Program-made: the position numbers and the translations under genes | Source: Euwallacea fornicatus | Taxonomy: Eukaryota > Arthropoda > Insecta > Coleoptera > Curculionidae | DNA: 64,000 nt | Assembly (NCBI RefSeq): GCF_040115645.1 | Contig: NC_089559.1 | Location: 558,001 to 622,000 of the forward strand | Direction of reading: 5' to 3' | The notes under the pieces: generated by a model | What the model saw: the letters and a program-made list of their open reading frames with translations, nothing else | What the model was told of the DNA's origin: nothing | Databases searched by the model: none | Shown: positions 12,473 through 23,924 of the stretch, one piece after another | Numbering within the stretch: position 1 is the stretch's first letter | Layout: each line of letters opens with the position of its first letter

Positions 12473-12764
12473 AAAGCGTCAAAAGTACGAAGACCGATTT
12501 TGGACGTGTTTTCCTTAACGACCGGTAATAGGAAAATTCGTTCGTTTTATAATCGAAAACGCCTGCGCAGAAGTTCGTTACAACAATTCCCCGATCGTAA
12601 GACGCTTTTAAGTAAAAAAAAGTCTTAATTTTAGCGCTCTCGAAAGGCGAAAGGGAAAATACATTTGGGATGACCGAAGACGTCTAACTTGATAGGGCGA
12701 CGGTCAAATGCAACAAGTAAGGTACCGAGATGTGGAGAACGAGGGCCCCTCACAGTGGTGTACC

Positions 12765-12970
12765 GCCCGACCCCCGTGCTATTTGAGGTATGTTAGGGGC
12801 TGCCACTGGAACTAGGGGATTGAAAGAGGCGCAGTCAATTTTACATCAAAATTGTTCCCCCTCGATAACAAAATCGACATGGCCCGGTGATTAAAAAAAA
12901 AAAAAAAAATCTATACCGTTTCGAGAAAATACGGACGGGAAATTTTTCGAATTGATAACCAACATACAAA
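12765..12970 (-). repeat. Interspersed repeat family B, copy 2 (inverted)
   Basis: In reverse complement this segment shares blocks with 9083-9262: 'CCCGTCCGTATT..CTCGAAACGGTA', a T run, 'TTGTTATCGAGGG.GAACAATTTT.ATGTA' and 'GACTGCGCCTCTTTCAA'. The long A run at 12894-12909 sits inside it. Identity is moderate, so the copies are old. Confidence 0.6.
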
Positions 12971-12999
12971 ATTGCTGTTACATATAAAATCAGTGGCGT

Positions 13000-15015
13000 G
13001 GCAGGGGCACTTCGCTGATTTTCTTTTAATTAGCGACGGAACTCGTGGCGTCCGCCCATCGTCATGTTCGCGCGTGTAAACCGTCCCGCGTTTACTCGTC
13101 GATACTTGTAGTGGTCTGCTTGTAGCCTGTGTAGTGAGCGGTTTAAATCTGTTATCACCGGGATTTGATCATTCGGCCTTTCGTCGAACGGCTCGAATCG
13201 GGAAAACCTCGGTGCCTCTTAACGCTGCAAAAACTGCGCTTAGGGCTCGATTAAACCGGAATCGCCCAGAAAAACTAAAGTGAAAACTTACTATTTTAAT
13301 GTAATGTCTGTTTAAAGCCGGAGACATCGTTTAGGAGACAATTTCATCTCTCCGGCTTTTTGTATTCAATGGGTAAACTTCGAGATTTAAAAGGAGTTTT
13401 CCCGGAGAATATTAAATATACCTCAAAACTTTTGTTGTGCCAGTTGGCTGAAACGGGGGCCAATTTCCGCAGATGAATAAAAATGCCGAGATGTAAAGTG
13501 AACTTTAAATTAATTAATGATTGCGCAACTACGCTCAAAACGCAAACAGTCTTGCGACCCCCCCCCCCCACCCCCCCCCACCCCAAAAAAATCCCCCAAA
13601 CCGGTGGAGCCTTGGCGAAAGTTTCGAGGCATCGAGTTTAGGGCAGAAAGTTTCTATTGTGAATTGCTGTAGCCGCTACAAGGCCCATAAGTTGTTCCGG
13701 ACAAAGCTGATGCAAATCTGCGCCTCTTACTGAGGCAATAATTAAAAACGCATCGATTCGTGGCGCACTTAAGGCAATTAAAGTGTCGAAACTTCACAGT
13801 GAAGAATTATGAAATTTTTTAAAACTTAAAATTTACGACTTGAGCTCCCAGTTTGTGTGATTAATGAGCCATTTAAGTCCACTTAGTCTTGAGGAAAAAG
13901 AGGGATTTAATTTTAAAAAATATGCAAGAATTGCTGCTCCAAAAATATGCACTTCGTCATAGAAAAACAACTCCTCGAGAGAGTCCCATTAGCAAGCTCT
14001 AATTACGTCGTTTTCCATTTAACGTTCTTGGAATTAAAGTGTTCCTCTGCATCCAAAGCAGCAGTTAGCTGCTCCAAACAGCGTGTGCCAGATATCCTGG
14101 ATGAAGTTTAAAACGTAACCAAATTGCGGGATGAAATTCCAGAAGTTGGGCACAAAGGCTCTCCGCTTTCGTGGCTTTCCGAGTTGACTGAGGTTAAACG
14201 GATCTCGCTCCAGGCCTGGTTACCATTTGTTTTCATATCGCGCTCCTCAATCAAAGCAGAATCCAGACGTTAGCCTGGCACCCGTTCAAGACGGCGATTT
14301 AATTAGTTTTTGACATTATTTGACAACAGAAGAAGAAATTATCACCCCCCTAATTGGTCCCGAAAGGAAATTTCGATGTTTTTCCTAGTCAAATTGCTGA
14401 GGCGCCGAATTTAATTTTAACGGAAAAATCGAGGATACGTTTTTTGGGGGAGCGAAATCTGGAGATTCTTCGGGGGAATTTAATAGCGGACCTATTTACA
14501 TGAATTTGCGTCCAAGATGGTGAAAATTCCCTAAATTCGCACATCTCTATGTAACTCAATTATCCGGAGGGGAATGAGGGTGGCCCCGATCTGGAACGTT
14601 CGTCCATCCGAATTTTCACATCCATTTAATTAAGCCCAGTTAAAGAAACAAACAACGATAATTCCAGAGACTGGATTTGGTACCCTCCTGTTTAATGTCC
14701 AGCTTACAGAGAGGACCTTAAGGCTTTTTCGGAAGCATCGAAGACGCGTTGTTCGGCGAATCGAATCCCCCTTTCAGCTTTGGGCCGGTAGGGACCGGAC
14801 TTTCCGACACAGCTTCTGGACGGACCTCATCAGTTTCCATTTAAAGAGCGATTCGATCCGAACTGGCACAACATAATATAAAACATTTTTGAAATATCAA
14901 TGTACAGCGTCGGCTCTCTGATTCGAATTGCTCAAGGTGCGGGCTTAAGGAGGTACGTTCGAATTACCGACATATTCGGATTACTCAGCAGTGCGTGCGT
15001 AATTTAGATGCGTTC
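13000..15015. other. Noncoding stretch with a C-rich tract
   Basis: No gene is supported. A strongly strand-biased tract of C broken by single A residues lies at 13558-13584. It could form a G-quadruplex-like structure on the - strand. Nothing else recognisable was found in this stretch. Confidence 0.45.
13558..13584. repeat. Poly-C tract interrupted by A
   Basis: Runs of ten, nine and four C are separated by single A residues and followed by an A run, so the - strand carries three G runs. This is a simple low-complexity sequence. Confidence 0.9.
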
Positions 15016-16915
15016 ACAGGGTGGCCCGGTTAAAACTGTCCATTCGAAATATTTTGAGGGGATTTGTTTCCCTTAAGAAAACCCCGAGGCACGTTAATTT
15101 TACGTTTGCGGGGGACATCTTTAGAGCGCAAATCCGTAGGTGTGGAGTCATACTCCTAAACGGGGCGGCAACCCCATCGAGAATCTTAAAGGGCGCGGGA
15201 AGACAAGTGACACATTAAATCAAAGGCATTTCAATTCTTTTCAAAAGTGTGCTGGACTTTTTGTGCCCCGGCTTGAAATACTGCAAAAAACACACGTTTT
15301 GACACATCGGCGAAATAAATTGAACAAAATTAATTTTTAAATGATGATTTACTTAATTAACTATGCAAATTGCCATCCATTCGCTGCTACACAACGATAA
15401 AGTCTCTGTTCGACTTTTCCCCGAACATTTTTTAGCATTTTGGGAGTTGTTTCGCCACTTGCTGTCACTACTCGATGGCGAATATCTTTTAAAGAGGTAG
15501 ATTTCGTTTCATGAACAACAGTTTTTAAATGACCCCACAAGAAATAGTCCATTGATGTTAAATCGGGCGATCTTGGGGGCCGTTCAATGTGAACCACTTT
15601 TACCGATGCAGCGTTCGGGAAAATGTCGATCCAAAAAGTTACGTGCAGGAACTGCATGCCGTGGCGGGCGCCATCTTGTTGAAAAGATACATTATTCTCT
15701 GAGGTCTGATCATCGTTTTCAAGGATGTCCACAACGTGAGGGTTGATGACGTCTTTAGGCAGATTGGGGTGAGATTCAGCCGTCGGGTTATCAGTTAGAA
15801 AAAAGATCTAACAATACGATTTCCCAAAATCCCAGCTCGTACATTGAATTTTTCTGGATACCGTGAATGCTGTTTTCTCATAATTTTAGGATTCACATCA
15901 CTCCAACATCTGCAATTATGTCTGTTGGCGAAAACATTCAGAAAGAATGTGCGTTCGTCAGAAAAGCGTGTAGAATGTAATAAATTGGGATTAATGAAAA
16001 TGCTTTCGCTCATCACCTCACAAATATGCACACGGCGATCTGGATCATCTTCATTGAGCTCATGAATTAGACGCATCTCATAGGGATCAAAGTTGCGCTT
16101 TTCCAAGATTCTCCGAATACCACTACGGGAAGTACCTGATGTTGCTTCTAATTTTCGGGGCGAATATGATATAAATGAAATAAGATTTTCTTCTCGATTT
16201 TGCATGATCCAGTGCAATATGTCACAAAATTGCTACTGTGTAGCGTTTTTGGTAACAGCGTCGCTTTCCATATATTTCGTTAGCAACGCATCCAGTCTCC
16301 ATGAATTTAGATATTAAATTTGTCACGTAGGGATGGTTCAGATTCTTACCGGGATGCCTTCCATTAAGAATTCTTGTGCTTTCTCGGGATATTTTATTGT
16401 TTTTGAAATAGACAGGGCCCAATTTCATTTTCTCTTCAATGGTGTGAACCGTGACGCTTCGGATCGTCGGACGAATCGCCAAAATTCGCGATACAATTTT
16501 GATCAGTGTAAAATCGGAACAAAACCCATCACCTTATCTTAAGAATTCGATGATGAACGTAGTTTTTTCAGAATTGGCGAGTTTATTATCATTAAGTTCG
16601 GGTGATTTTTTTCAATTTTTTTCGCTTTTTTTCGATTTTTTTCATCGATGTTCTAAATGGCGGCGCAAAAAAAATCAGCACACGTGTAAAGGGAATTGAA
16701 ACGCCTCTGATTAGATGTGGTACTTGACCGCCAGCGCCATTTAAGATTCCTGAAGAGGTTGCTGCCCCGTCTGGGGGGCGACTCTACACCTACGAATTTA
16801 CGATCGGAAAATGCCCCCCTTAAAAGTAAAAGTGTCGCGACTCGGGGTTCTTTACGAAGAAAGAAAGTTCCATTCGAAATATTTCGGGTGGACTGTTTTA
16901 AATGGGCCGCCCTAT
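15016..16915 (-). mobile_element. Full-length DD41D (rosa-type) element, copy 1
   Basis: The left end starts ACAGGGTGGCCCGGTTAAAA. The right end in reverse complement starts ATAGGGCGGCCCATTTAAAA. The arms continue inward for about 250 bp at roughly 75-80% similarity by eye (left to about 15265, right from about 16668). Such long terminal inverted repeats are unusual for the classical mariner group. The total length is about 1.9 kb. The - strand transposase pseudogene at 15361-16482 fills the interior. A near-identical core occurs inverted at 33795-35092. Confidence 0.88.
15361..16482 (-). pseudogene. DD41D mariner-superfamily transposase, disabled (copy 1)
   Basis: The N-terminal segment (16222-16482) contains a helix-turn-helix region around 'HPYVTNLISKFMETGCV' and a basic 'YGKRR' stretch, then hits a TGA with a frameshift near 16217. 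The middle segment (15795-16217) carries a second HTH around 'SRSGIRRILEKRNFDPYEM' and the first catalytic Asp in 'RFSDERTFFLN'. A further frameshift near 15790 precedes the last segment (15361-15732), which holds the second Asp in 'FQQDGAR' and the third in 'SPDLTSMDYFLWG'. I count 41 residues between the last two Asp, the spacing of the rosa (DD41D) group. All three catalytic Asp remain, but the protein cannot be made in one frame. The same lesions are present in the copy at 34011-35141. Confidence 0.88.
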
Positions 16916-17302
16916 ATATATATGTCGGAGCATCAACAGGAAGGTTTTCCATGATGATGCAATATAGTTAGTTTTTATTTCAATAGCAAGAATAGAAGAA
17001 GGGCAAAGCCAACGAATTCGCTACCACACAAGCGCTTCTCGTCACTTGCCAATCTAATCTGCCTGTCCCTTTCGGTTTCTGGTTTTCCAGATCTCGCGAG
17101 TCCTTCAAATTCGAGGGATAAAAGTACCTGTTAGTCCCTGTTTCCCACGAAGGTTCGCACACATGGCCCCTCGATTTCGCCCTTGGTGGTAGCGACCTCG
17201 TTCGACAGTACTTTATCTCCGCGATAAAGCTGTCAGCCTGCTCTTCAACCTTATTGCTAACTAGAATTTTACATTTCTAAACTTAAGGGCTAATAAATCT
17301 CC

Positions 17303-17305
<3 letters not shown>

Positions 17306-17362
<57 letters not shown>

Positions 17363-17380
17363 CATACATACATATAAATT
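17306..17380. repeat. (TA)n microsatellite with palindromic TGTA/CATA end
   Basis: About 45 bp of alternating TA is followed by TGTATGTATGTA and then its mirror-complement CATACATACATA. The latter pair forms a perfect palindrome at about 17350-17373 that could extrude as a cruciform together with the TA run. It sits just beyond the 3' end of the Tigger pseudogene. Confidence 0.9.
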
Positions 17381-17485
17381 TGGTTTTGTGTGTTACTGAT
17401 AAGTCGAAAAATGACAAAATCATACATTATCCTAAAATATGTGTTTAATAAAAATTGAGGAAAATCCATGGAAGGTACATATAGT

Positions 17486-19000
17486 CTAACTTTTCCATAA
17501 GAAATCGGTGGTTCGTGTTCGCTTTTCAGTAGTCATTTTTCTCTTGATGCCTTCTGCCTGCAACGTGCGTTGCAACATTACTTGCTGAGGAGGTAAATCG
17601 TTCTCGCGAGCCCATCTTAAACATGTTGCGAAACGTTTCACAGCTTCTTCGTGTTTCGCAAACGTAATTGGTGCCATTACCTCATCGTTCTGCTCATTGC
17701 CAACCTCCTCGTCGTTTTCTGTATCGGAAGCCTCTTCGTCAGTTATTTCTTCTTCAGCTAAGAACGTGCCATCTTCATTTTCTCCTTTCGTCCATTCCTG
17801 TATATCCCGATTCGAGACGGTTTCGCCGATTTTACCAAACGCTTCCTCGATTTCAACCGACTCACCACTACCAAGCTGGATTTTATTAAATTGAGGGAGT
17901 GTACTCAACGGCAAGTCGTCCTCGTAAACAAGTTCTTCTTCAGTCTGGTCGTTGTTCATAGCCGAATCGGCATCCTCCTGATCAGTTCTAGTTAAGTCGG
18001 GTCAAACAGATGTCCAGAATTTCTTCAACAGCTCAGTTTTTACTCTTCGCCGTGTTTGGTCGAGAGGAGGTACCACGTTTTTAAAATTTAACGGCTTTAA
18101 TATCTCTGCAACATCACCACCGGATCCAACGATTTGTGAAGTAGTAAGTTTCTAGTGACAATTAAGTTTAACAGCTTGAATCGCGTGTTGATCCACGGGC
18201 TGCAGAAGTTGGTGTCCGATGTGGTGGATGATACGTGGAAAAAATTTGTTTATCTTCCCTCATCAGTTATGAGGCATCGGGATGGTCAGGCGCATGATCC
18301 AAAATTAACACACCTTTCTCGGGTAATCCTAAATCCACCGTTTTTTTTTTGTCCACCGACGGCGCAAAGTGAGAATGAAATCAGTCCTTAAACAGATCCC
18401 TTGTTACCCAAGCTTTTTTTGTTCCCTCATAAATAACTGGTAATTGGAAGTTACGGAAAGCACGTGGATTTTTTGCCTTTCCCAAAACGACTAACGGCAG
18501 TTTGTGACTTCCTGACGCGTTTGCTCATGGCATGAAAGTTATCTTTTCCCTACTTAATTTTACTCCTGGTGCCGATGATTCAGATTTATGAAAAAAAGTT
18601 TTTTTCGACAAACATCCTCAAGAAAAGCCCACTTTCGTCTGCGTTGTAGATTTGACGAGAATTCACTTCTAAACTTTAAACTGTTTTTGGAAATTTTAAT
18701 TTAAACACCTCCACCGCGCTGAAGTCACCAAACGGTTTTTCTCCTTAGAGGCTTAATTGACGAGTTCCATATCCCCTTTGGAGCTTCCGCAGCCACCCAC
18801 CGCCGGCGTTAAAGTCTTTGATGTCGAGCTTTACGGAAAAAAAAAATCGCTTTTTCACATAGTGCGTCACCAAAAATCGGAGCATCTCTAGAACGCCGTT
18901 TCAAAAACCCGGTGCAAAGGGCACTTTCCATATCATTATGTCCACATGCTTTCAGAGTTTTTCTTCCTCCAGGTGCATTTTCAGAAGCAGACGCCACAAA
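17486..19000 (-). pseudogene. Tigger/pogo-type (CENP-B-like) transposase pseudogene
   Basis: Read on the - strand the order of domains matches Tigger/Jerky-type DDE transposases. First comes a CENP-B-type HTH end near 18809-18990 ('RRSRDAPIFGDALCEKAIF'). Next is the first Asp in 'RQIYNADESGLF' near 18650, then 'ANASGSHKLPLVVLGKAKNP' (about 18450-18530), 'KAWVTRDLFKD' and the second Asp in 'GVLILDHAPDHPD' (near 18300). After a frameshift comes 'QLLQPVDQHAIQAVK' (near 18190). The C-terminal 157 codons (17486-17959) are still open, very acidic, and end with the typical 'HEEAVKRFATCLRWARE' module. Stops and frameshifts break the rest. I did not find its terminal repeats. Confidence 0.85.
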
Positions 19001-19456
19001 ATGAAAAATTTTTCCATATTTTTCTCAACGCCTGTATGCGACGTTATGAATTTTACTTAACTTAGATTCCGGTTCTGGTTAGTCTAATTCATTCTGAACA
19101 TCTACTTTTTGCAAAAAGGGTTAACCTGTGATGCGTTCTTTTTTGCGACATATCCGCGCGGCAATAATAGTTCGACTAAAAGAGATCGAATCGAAAAGCT
19201 TCCGCCCCGCATAAAAGGGGTTTCCCCGGACCGCCGGGAAATTACCCATGAAAAGTGCATAATCATGTGATTATTATGTCGTCTAACTATAATACGAATT
19301 TTATTCAATCCGAATTTTGTGCGAATTAAAAAGTTTGCTCGAACTACCGAAACGGGCATTGGCCAGGACAGATTACTACTGGATATTCGGATTAAAGCGT
19401 CTGTACTGTATTTGCCGACGGCAACGTGAGATTTCTAAAGTAAAAAATGAAACAAA

Positions 19457-20052
19457 TACAGGGTGTCCCAAAAACATACCGACGAACTGTGAGGGCTGAT
19501 AGGGGACATTAATGTGCATTTTTAAACACATCATTTTCTTTAATTAACACATGCGCGCAGAATAAAACTCCACGTTAATTTTCCCTTTGGAAAACTGGCA
19601 CGCACCGACAGATTGGAAGAGCTTTTGTAGCGTGATCCGCGCGTTCTTCTTACCTTAACACCCCGATTTCCTTTTGCGGTTATCCCACCTCTTTGGTCTG
19701 CAAAAAGCCTATTCGTAACGAGGGAGACCTCTTCCCAGGAATGGTAGTTACTCACGTCTAGAAGCTATTCCCGGAATATTCCATAGACCGTGCGAGTCAA
19801 TGAGCCGACAGTGAAATCTCTGCGTCCATGCAAATGCCCAAAATGCTGACCATTTGCATGGACCCATCGCATATTTGTTCATAAAACAACGTCTAGCACA
19901 AACAAAAAGTGATTGTAATGACCAAAGCCTCATTGCGTTTTCTCTGTTCAAACGGCTCATTTGCGGGCATATATTGGTTTAAGGAAAAAGTTCGTATTGT
20001 TGTCTCCAGCTATCCCTCTAAGTTCGTCGATATGTTTTTGGGACACCCTGTA
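19457..20052. mobile_element. 596-bp MITE with ~60-bp TIRs
   Basis: The left end begins TACAGGGTGTCCCAAAAACA. The right end, in reverse complement from 20052, begins with the same 20 bases and then 'TATCGACGAACTTAGAGGG' against 'TACCGACGAACTGTGAGGG' on the left. Similarity fades after about 60 bp. TA borders both ends. No transposase is encoded, so it must have been moved by an enzyme supplied elsewhere. It contains a perfect 13-bp inverted repeat with an octamer motif (see 19824-19863). Confidence 0.85.
19824..19863. repeat. Perfect 13-bp inverted repeat with octamer motif
   Basis: GTCCATGCAAATG (19824-19836) and CATTTGCATGGAC (19851-19863) are exact reverse complements separated by 14 bases, inside the MITE. 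Each arm contains ATGCAAAT, the consensus recognised by POU-domain factors. The symmetry is seen directly. Any regulatory role is inference. Confidence 0.8.
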
Positions 20053-20159
20053 TAATCACGGAGCAATGTGCGAGTCTATTATGGAAATTGCCAATTTAGG
20101 AAAAGCGCATTTCGTGTTTTACGTGAATTTTTTGGCGCGTAAAATCGACTTTCTGGGTG

Positions 20160-20440
20160 GACAATTTGGAGTATGGTCCAAAAATTCGAGTAAAATGCGT
20201 GGATTGGCCGCCGCGGTCATCTGATTTAATTTCCGCGGATTTTTTTCGCTGGACCCGCATGACGAGCGGACCCCAGAAGAACCACCTGAACACCACTGCG
20301 AGGCCGAAACAGGGGGCCGGAGCATGAAATGGCCGGCATAGAACCTGATTTGTGCCGCAGAGTGGTCGAAAATTTTCGCAAACAGATTAGATTATGTTAC
20401 ACGGGCCGTGACCACCATTTACGTGACGTCACCATTCATA
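20160..20440 (+). pseudogene. Mariner-superfamily transposase C-terminal scrap
   Basis: The frame reads 'VDWPPRSSDLISADFFRW', matching the block around the last catalytic Asp. After a frameshift it continues 'DLCRRVVENFRKQIRLC' and 'GRDHHLRDVT', equivalent to the usual C-terminal Cys and 'GGHL' segment. The Gly after Trp in the family's 'LWG' is replaced. Nothing upstream of the third catalytic block is convincing, so only the 3' end survives. Confidence 0.65.
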
Positions 20441-20603
20441 CGTAATTGTAATGAACCTCAAAGGGCAAATGAACATGTTTCATATTTGTCGATTTATCCG
20501 CATGTTGTTTAGTACCTTCATGTGAAAATCCAAACAAAAATCACCCTTCAGGAGCCGGAGGTGCATCCCTAATTTTAGAGTCTTCAGGAATTTTTCAAAA
20601 ACA

Positions 20604-21768
20604 TACTGCGTCACGCAAAAAAGAGAACACCCCGTAAAAATTGTTTTATTTAAATAACTTTAAGTTTGCATGTTTGTAGATAGGAATGCAAAAAACGATT
20701 AAATTTTCAAACATATTTCTCAACGTATTTACGAGATATCAGGAATTTTAGTGTTTTTTTTTACTGTAAAAATTGCAATAAAATATGAACAATACGACTG
20801 CAAAATATCATTTATTGGTGCGTGGTGTACTTAAAAAGTGCTTTTCGATTACTCAAATATCCCTAGATGCAGAATGCAGCGAAATTTTCATCAACTGAAC
20901 AAGTTTGAGAGAGGTAGAATAGTGAGTCTACGAGAGGTTGGTCGGTCATCTAGGAAAATCGTCACTAGATTAAACCGTAGTAGAAATACCATAGTGAGAT
21001 GTTGTCAGGCACGGTACCAAAGCGAGCAAACAAGTAGAAGAAGAGGTACTGGACGATCCCGACGAACTGCGGAACACCAAGATGGCCGCCTTCGAATTAT
21101 CGGCCTAAGAAGTAAGTTAATCTCGTCGAGGACGCTGGTGGGTCAGTGGCTTGCTGATTATAGAAGACCCATTGAGATTCGAACCATTTAGCGTCGGATA
21201 AGAATGATCGCTTGGGGTGCTATTGCACATGGTCGCCTTTACATTTCATTGGAGGCAATAAGACAGTCCAACGATACATCCAAGAAGTCCCGGAACATCG
21301 TGTCGTGTCTCATCTGAACACTGCTGTTAATCAGTTTTCCAGCAAGACAATGCACGACCACATGTGGCCGAAGTGGCCATGGACTTCTTTCAACGAAACG
21401 CGATCAGTTTGCTAACTTGGCCACATCGATCTCCAGACCTATCACCGATTGAACATGCAAGGGACATTGTAGGTAGAAAGTTACATAATTGGCCCCGTCC
21501 CCCATAGACACTGGCGGTGATATGTAGTGCCGTCCAGTTAGCTTGGAATGAGATGCACCGAGAGGACAACAATCCATGCCTAGACGTGGACAGGCAGGTA
21601 TTAGACACCGCGGAAAACCTACAAATTATTTTAAAATTTTTTGTTTTTAACAATTAAATTAGTCCAATTTGTTAATGATGTATTTAATTAAGCGTAGGAA
21701 ATGTGAACGTCAAAAATTAGTTAAATAAAACCATTTTACGGGGTGATCTTGTTCTATGTCCCGTAGTA
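20604..21768 (+). mobile_element. Tc1-like transposon, copy A (internally deleted)
   Basis: The left end TACTGCGTCACGCAAAAAAG and the right end in reverse complement, TACTACGGGACATAGAACAA, both lead into 'CACCCCGTAAAA..G.TTTTATTTAA', giving inverted repeats of about 50 bp with TA at the borders. The same family occurs at 36592-37970. The + strand frame starts with 'LNKFERGRIVSLREVGRSSR', a paired-like HTH, and goes on to a Tc1-type 'GRSRRTAEHQDG' linker. Relative to copy B about 250 bp covering the first catalytic Asp are missing near 21190-21200. The second Asp region survives as 'SSKTMHDHMWPK' in a shifted frame, and the DD34E tail is broken. Confidence 0.85.
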
Positions 21769-23372
21769 CAGAACAAACATGTTGAAAGGCGTTCGCGGGC
21801 CTCAAACCGAAACTTCCTTACTGCCTGGCTCGAGATACCGAAAATCGAGCTGTCAAAGTCAAAATCCAAACCTCAATCAACCGTAACCGGTCTTGGCGGG
21901 GGTGGTGCACGGGGCGAAATTTTTAATCCCCACCTCCGGGAAAGTGCGCTACTCTTTCTGGTCCGCCGCCCCGGGCCGTCGTCCAACCTCATCCTCTCCC
22001 GTAAGGCCGGCCCTGGCCCTAACCTGAACGTGTAAGTCGTGTTTCCACGTTCCGCCCGAGGATTTCCGCCGCGCACGGCGTCCGCGATTTCGCAAAGGAA
22101 TCGCCGCTTTCAATTCCCCATTTTGAAAGTCTCCAGTGAAACTCCTCGACCCTTTCTGAATTTGTTGAATTGTCAAGATGACGAGAGACATTTAATTAAC
22201 GTTAGCTACACGTCAGTTTGCACTCTGAATGTGAATCACGAGAATGGTCGCGAAATCAAACTTTGCTACGTCACCGAGAATGCGATTGATTACAAAAATA
22301 ATGCTTTTGAATGCGTCTCACGCCCCCGTTCTCACGTTTTAGTGGTTTGAGGTTATTTTATATTATCGACTGCACGGAGCAGCGATTTGTGTAAATATTT
22401 GCCCTTCTTCTCGCCCAGTGGATTATGGATTTTTGCAATACTCCTCCTAAGCAAAATGGTGTGAGAGAGCTTATTTATTGATTTGGTGCCACCAAAAAAC
22501 ATCTTGAATACAAAACAGCGCTCCTTTGTCATTGAAACCCGCCCCGAATGGCTCTTCCAAAGAGCCAACCTAGCGTTTTTTAGCATTCCAGCAATTTGGG
22601 CGTCCTCCTAAGCAAGATTAATTGCCATCAGGGTATTTTATTATAAATCGTTGTTTAGGATTATAAAAAAGTCTCAATCTTTTCGGCTTAGATTAAACAA
22701 ATGGTGCGTCATAGGTTGATTAATTGCTGGCGCCCGGAAAATTACCAATTGACTTTTCCCTTTCGTTTTTAATTAGTGCCGGTTTTTGTATTTCGAATAT
22801 ATTTTTAAAGGCTAAAATTGATGGCGAGACGCCCCCCTCAACCCGAAACGAGCGGATTTCGCACACCTCATGGAACTTTCCATGACTCTCTCAAGTGCCG
22901 TGAGGCTTAAGGGACTGCCTATGGATTTTCCCTTCTTCCTCAATAAAAGTGGAACGAATTACGTACACGTCACTTATCTATCTGTACTTTCAACCCGCAT
23001 AAAACTCGAGGTGGATTGAAAAAAAGGTTCGGTCGGTTGCCCTTCGGTGTCCCGTTTTCAATTTTTGAGCCCCAAGATCAGCCGTGAGAGCTACCTTGGG
23101 ATGAATATACTTCTCCAACTTTCCCGGAAATGGTTGCCAATTATAAAGAAATATTGCGATAATGGCACTGCCGGGAAACTTCAAGTAACAACTCGACGGA
23201 AATAACACGATTATTCATTTAAATGTTTATTAATGAACCCCTTTCTGCACGCCTCAACAATATATTTCCAAACGACGAAGAACATGTTGGAATACATTAT
23301 TGATGATCCGGAAGAAATGCCAGTCACATACGGGTAAATTATGAACTAAACTTGACTTTTCTGCTTGGCGTG
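21769..23372. other. Noncoding stretch
   Basis: No gene is supported. 21880-22090 is distinctly GC-rich compared with its surroundings. A 103-codon + frame at 22039-22350 covers part of it, but it resembles no family and lacks convincing splice sites. Its openness may only reflect base composition. Confidence 0.4.
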
Positions 23373-23924
23373 TACAGAGTGAATCTTAAGTAGGGAGCTT
23401 CTCTTTACCACGGCATAAACCTCAAAAAACCAAGCAAAGTCCTGATGGAAGACTCTTCAGGAGTTTAAAAAGCAACTGGAACGTGCGTGCACGAGGTAAC
23501 GTCAAGGGAAATATTGCACGTTTCAAATTACCAACTTTCTAGCAAGTGGGTAGGCCGCGATGACACGGCCTGCGAAACGACCAGATCTAAATCCATGTGA
23601 TTTTTATCCGTGGGGCGTTATGCGAAAAGCTTGGCGTTTACGACTGAAATTAACGCAGTGGCAGAGTTGCGTGAATAAGTGGAAAATGTCACAGAAATAA
23701 TTCGAGGAAATAATTTTAACAGCGGCTACATGGTAGGCGAGCGACATTTTCTGTAAATGAGACCGATGGCGGCAGCTTCGAAAACCTTTACATCATACAT
23801 CACCGTTTTTGTCGTATTTCGATGGTTTCTGAGATTCCGAAATAATGCTACATGAAGGTTTTACTTAGTTTTTTGAGCTGTATGTCGTGTCAAAGGAAAA
23901 CCCGTATTTGAAATTCATCCTGTA
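23373..23924 (+). mobile_element. Short mariner-superfamily derivative with ~80-bp TIRs
   Basis: The left end TACAGAGTGAATCTTAAGTA and the right end in reverse complement, TACAGGATGAATTTCAAATA, begin arms of about 80 bp that both include 'CCTCAAAAAACCAAG'-like sequence. At 23560-23690 the + strand encodes 'RPDLNPCDFYPWGVMRK', the last catalytic-Asp block of a mariner-superfamily transposase, and near 23750 a worn C-terminus. At about 552 bp this is an internal-deletion product that kept only the transposase 3' end. Confidence 0.75.
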
